Source: Paraburkholderia sp. PGU19 (GTDB lineage: Bacteria; Pseudomonadota; Gammaproteobacteria; Burkholderiales; Burkholderiaceae). From it: DNA of 64,000 bases. The notes under the pieces are model-generated. The model was not told where the DNA came from. It saw nothing but the letters and a program-made list of their open reading frames with translations, and did not search any database. Each line of letters opens with the position of its first letter. Position 1 is the first letter of the stretch. Positions 61,635 to 64,000 of the stretch are shown in pieces. The translations under genes and the position numbers were made by a program. Location of the stretch: positions 1,426,001 to 1,490,000 of the forward strand of contig NZ_AP023179.1 of the NCBI RefSeq assembly GCF_013426915.1. Direction: 5' to 3'.

Positions 61635-63032
61635 GTGAACGATTACAACGAGCGGAGTATCTGGCTGCGTCTGCGCGGCATGTTGTCGCTGAACGACCCG
61701 CGCTGGGGCCGGGGCGAAGGCAATGGCGATCGCCAGCGTCTGAACGATTCGAAGCGCCCGCCCAACGGCAAGGACAGCGAAGGTCCGCCCGATCTCGACG
61801 AAATGTGGCGCGACTTCAACCGGCGTCTATCGCGTATGTTCGGCCGCAAGGGAGGCGGCGGCGGTCCGCGTCCGGACAACGGGCGCGGCGCGCGCATCGG
61901 CGTTGGCATCATCATCGGCGTGCTGATTGCGATCTATCTCGGCAGCGGCGTGTTCGTCGTGCAGGACAACCAGGCGGCCGTGGTGCTGCGCCTGGGGCAG
62001 TTGCGCGGCACGGTCGGGCAGGGTGTGCATTGGCGTCTGCCGTATCCGTTCGAATCCCATGAAACCGTCAACGTCGGCCAGGTGCGCTCGGTCGAGATCG
62101 GCCGCAACAACGTGGTGCGTCTCGCGAACGTGAAGGACGCGTCGATGCTCACGCACGACGCCGATATCGTCGACGTGCGCTTTGCCGTCCAGTACCAGAT
62201 CCGCAAGCCGACCGACTATCTGTTCCGCAGCGCCGACCCCGATCAAAGCGTCACCCAGGCCGCGCAGGCGGCCGTGCGGGAGATCGTCGGCTCGCGCAGC
62301 ACGAACGACATCCTCTATCAGGACCGCGAGGCCATCCGCGCGCAACTCACGGAAGCCATCCAGCATTCCCTGGACGAATATCACACGGGGCTCGCCGTCA
62401 CGGGCGTGACGATCCAGAGCGTGCAGCCGCCCGATCAGGTGCAGTCCGCGTTCGATGACGCCGCAAAGGCGCGTCAGGATCGCGAGCGCGCCAAGCGCGA
62501 CGCGCAAGCCTACGCGAACGAATTGCTGCCGCGCACGAAGGCGGAAGCCGAGCGCATGATCGACGACGCGAAGACCTACAGCGACCGTGTGGTCGCGCAG
62601 GCGCAAGGCGATGCCGAGCGATTCAAGGAAGTCTATGCGCAGTATTCGAAGGCGCCTGCTGTGATCCGCGAACGCATGTACCTGGAAACGATGCAGCAAA
62701 TCTACTCGAACACGACGAAGGTGTTCGTCGACAGCAAGTCGGGCAGCAACGTGCTGTATCTGCCGCTCGACAAGCTCGTCGAGCAGACGCGTCAGCGCGT
62801 GGCCGAATCGGCTGCAGCAAGTGCCGCATCGGCGGCGCAGGCTCCGCAGCCCGCACAAAATGCACAGGGTGCTCAGGGTGCACAAGCGGCGGCGCAGGGC
62901 GGCAACACGCCCACGATCATCACGCCGCCCGCCGCGCCCGTCAGCAGCGCAAGCCAGGCGGCCGCCGCAAGCGACGCTTTCCGTTCGCGTGATTCGTTCC
63001 GCAGCCGCGGCCGCGAAGACGATCTGCAATAA
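61635..63032 (+). CDS. hflK: FtsH protease regulator HflK
   Basis: SPFH/band-7 protein that forms a complex with HflC and FtsH in the inner membrane. 465 aa. Gly-rich N-terminus, one membrane helix (about 85-108), SPFH domain (QDNQAAVVLRLGQLRGTV), a coiled-coil region (about 275-360) and a Gln/Ala-rich tail. GTG start at 61635 with ACAGG upstream. Confidence 0.95.
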   Translation: MNDYNERSIWLRLRGMLSLNDPRWGRGEGNGDRQRLNDSKRPPNGKDSEGPPDLDEMWRDFNRRLSRMFGRKGGGGGPRPDNGRGARIGVGIIIGVLIAIYLGSGVFVVQDNQAAVVLRLGQLRGTVGQGVHWRLPYPFESHETVNVGQVRSVEIGRNNVVRLANVKDASMLTHDADIVDVRFAVQYQIRKPTDYLFRSADPDQSVTQAAQAAVREIVGSRSTNDILYQDREAIRAQLTEAIQHSLDEYHTGLAVTGVTIQSVQPPDQVQSAFDDAAKARQDRERAKRDAQAYANELLPRTKAEAERMIDDAKTYSDRVVAQAQGDAERFKEVYAQYSKAPAVIRERMYLETMQQIYSNTTKVFVDSKSGSNVLYLPLDKLVEQTRQRVAESAAASAASAAQAPQPAQNAQGAQGAQAAAQGGNTPTIITPPAAPVSSASQAAAASDAFRSRDSFRSRGREDDLQ

Positions 63033-63043
63033 GGAGCGCGAAC

Positions 63044-63961
63044 ATGAACAAAATCGTTGCGCTCGTCGTGGCCATCGTGATCGTGCTGTTCGCAGCGTCG
63101 TCGATGGTATTCGTCGTTGATCCGCGCCATATGGCCGTCGTCTCCGCGCGCGGCGACGCCGCGCCCACGCTCGCGGGCCCCGGCCTGCACGTGAAGCTGC
63201 CGCCGCCGCTACAGACGGTGACATCGGTGGACACGCGCATCCAGTCGCTGGATGCACCTGACGAAGACCGTTACGCCACGTCCGACAAAACGGATCTGCT
63301 GGTGAACCCCGTCGTCAAATTCCGCGTGTCCGATCCCGTGAAGCTCGTCACGGAAACCAGGGGCGACGTGCAGAGCCTGCCTGACCGGCTCGCGCTGCTC
63401 TCGCGCGGCGCGCTCGGCGACGCGTTCTCGAAATACACGCTGACCGACGCGCTCGCGAAGCAGGACGCGATCGCGACTCAGGCGCGCGATGGCATGCAGA
63501 AGGGCGCGGCATCGCTGGGCGTCGACGTCGTCGACGTGCAGTTCACGCGGCTCGATTTCCCGGCTGCGATGGCCGATTCCGTCTACAAGCGCATGATTGC
63601 CGCGCGCCAGCAGGTGGCCAATCAGGAGCGCGCGGACGGCGCAGCCGAAGCGGACCGGATCAAGGCGGACGCCGCGCAACAGCAGCAGGCGGTGCTCGCC
63701 GACGCCTACAAGCAGGCGCAGGCGACCAAGGGCGAGGGCGACGGCAAGGCTGCGTCGATTGCGGCCGAGGCATATGGCAGCGACCCGCAGTTCTATCAGT
63801 TCTACCAAAGCATGCAGGCGTACAAGAACAGCTTCAAACCCGGCGACGTGATGGTCGTCGACTCGAGCAACGATTTCTTCCGCTTCATGCGCGGGCCGGA
63901 CGGCGCAGCCGCCGCCGTTCAATCGTCTTCCGGCGCGTCGACGGGCGCGCGCAAACACTGA
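63044..63961 (+). CDS. hflC: FtsH protease regulator HflC
   Basis: Partner of HflK; SPFH-domain inner-membrane protein. 305 aa; N-terminal membrane helix (about 3-25), VDPRHMAVVSARGD, coiled coil, and the HflC C-terminal FYQFYQSMQAYKNSFKPGD motif. Starts 11 bp after hflK with AAGGAG upstream, so translation is coupled. Confidence 0.96.
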   Translation: MNKIVALVVAIVIVLFAASSMVFVVDPRHMAVVSARGDAAPTLAGPGLHVKLPPPLQTVTSVDTRIQSLDAPDEDRYATSDKTDLLVNPVVKFRVSDPVKLVTETRGDVQSLPDRLALLSRGALGDAFSKYTLTDALAKQDAIATQARDGMQKGAASLGVDVVDVQFTRLDFPAAMADSVYKRMIAARQQVANQERADGAAEADRIKADAAQQQQAVLADAYKQAQATKGEGDGKAASIAAEAYGSDPQFYQFYQSMQAYKNSFKPGDVMVVDSSNDFFRFMRGPDGAAAAVQSSSGASTGARKH

Positions 63962-64000
63962 TAACTGGAACGCCGCGGCATATGGATCGCGGCGGCCTCA
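63962..64000. other. Window end, no gene seen
   Basis: 39 bp after hflC, too short to judge. The next gene begins outside the window. Confidence 0.5.

Overview
The window is about 64 kb of GC-rich chromosomal DNA from a betaproteobacterium of the Burkholderiaceae, most likely Paraburkholderia or a close relative such as Caballeronia. The pointers are: a pyruvate dehydrogenase cluster whose E3 carries lipoyl domains, followed by a PHB phasin; the runs lolCD-tatD-comEC, pyrG-kdsA-eno-ftsB, dapA-bamC and hisS-yfgM-bamB-der-hfq-hflX-hflKC; and an interspersed hairpin repeat that I associate with Paraburkholderia genomes. Almost everything is core housekeeping. I see no rRNA, tRNA, CRISPR array, prophage, transposase or plasmid function.

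Layout. 1-5.7 kb: aceF and lpdA (PDH E2 and E3), then convergent phaP. 6.4-11.5 kb: pbpG, an IclR-type regulator divergent from a lutA-lutB pair (no lutC), and a glycine-rich lipoprotein. 11.8-18.9 kb: a small membrane protein, a low-molecular-weight phosphatase, then a complete iscRSUA-hscBA-fdx-iscX operon behind a promoter with two IscR type-1 sites. 19-25.4 kb, minus strand: a glycine-zipper protein and the ancestral recJ-prfB-lysS order, with recJ frameshifted and a 650-bp palindromic element between recJ and prfB. 25.4-32.3 kb: a COG4255-like protein, then lolC (frameshifted), lolD, tatD and comEC. 32.3-38 kb: a hydrolase, then pyrG-kdsA-eno-ftsB. 38-43 kb: lipoprotein, hslO, gamma carbonic anhydrase, a ferritin-like protein and a hydrolase. 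42-49.3 kb: RNase AM, YciO, an M50 protease, trpS, a methyltransferase, dapA, bamC and an MBL hydrolase. 49.4-64 kb: a BI-1 protein, ndk, rlmN, a RodZ-like protein, ispG, hisS, yfgM, bamB, der, hfq, hflX, hflK and hflC.

The least ordinary content is non-coding. Two 652-653 bp elements (4159-4810 and 22858-23510) are homologous end to end and are each a nested imperfect palindrome: outer arms of about 112 nt contain a 15-bp hairpin, and inner arms are 25-30 nt. A solo hairpin of the same family lies between aceF and lpdA. Other points are prfB, which has lost its programmed frameshift by what looks like a one-base deletion while keeping the slippery sequence; one-base frameshifts in recJ and lolC, which may be assembly errors; a duplicated lipoyl domain shared by aceF and lpdA; and operator-like repeats in the IclR/lut, isc, phaP and 41.1-kb intergenic regions.

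All calls come from reading the sequence and from knowledge of the families. No database search or structure computation was run.
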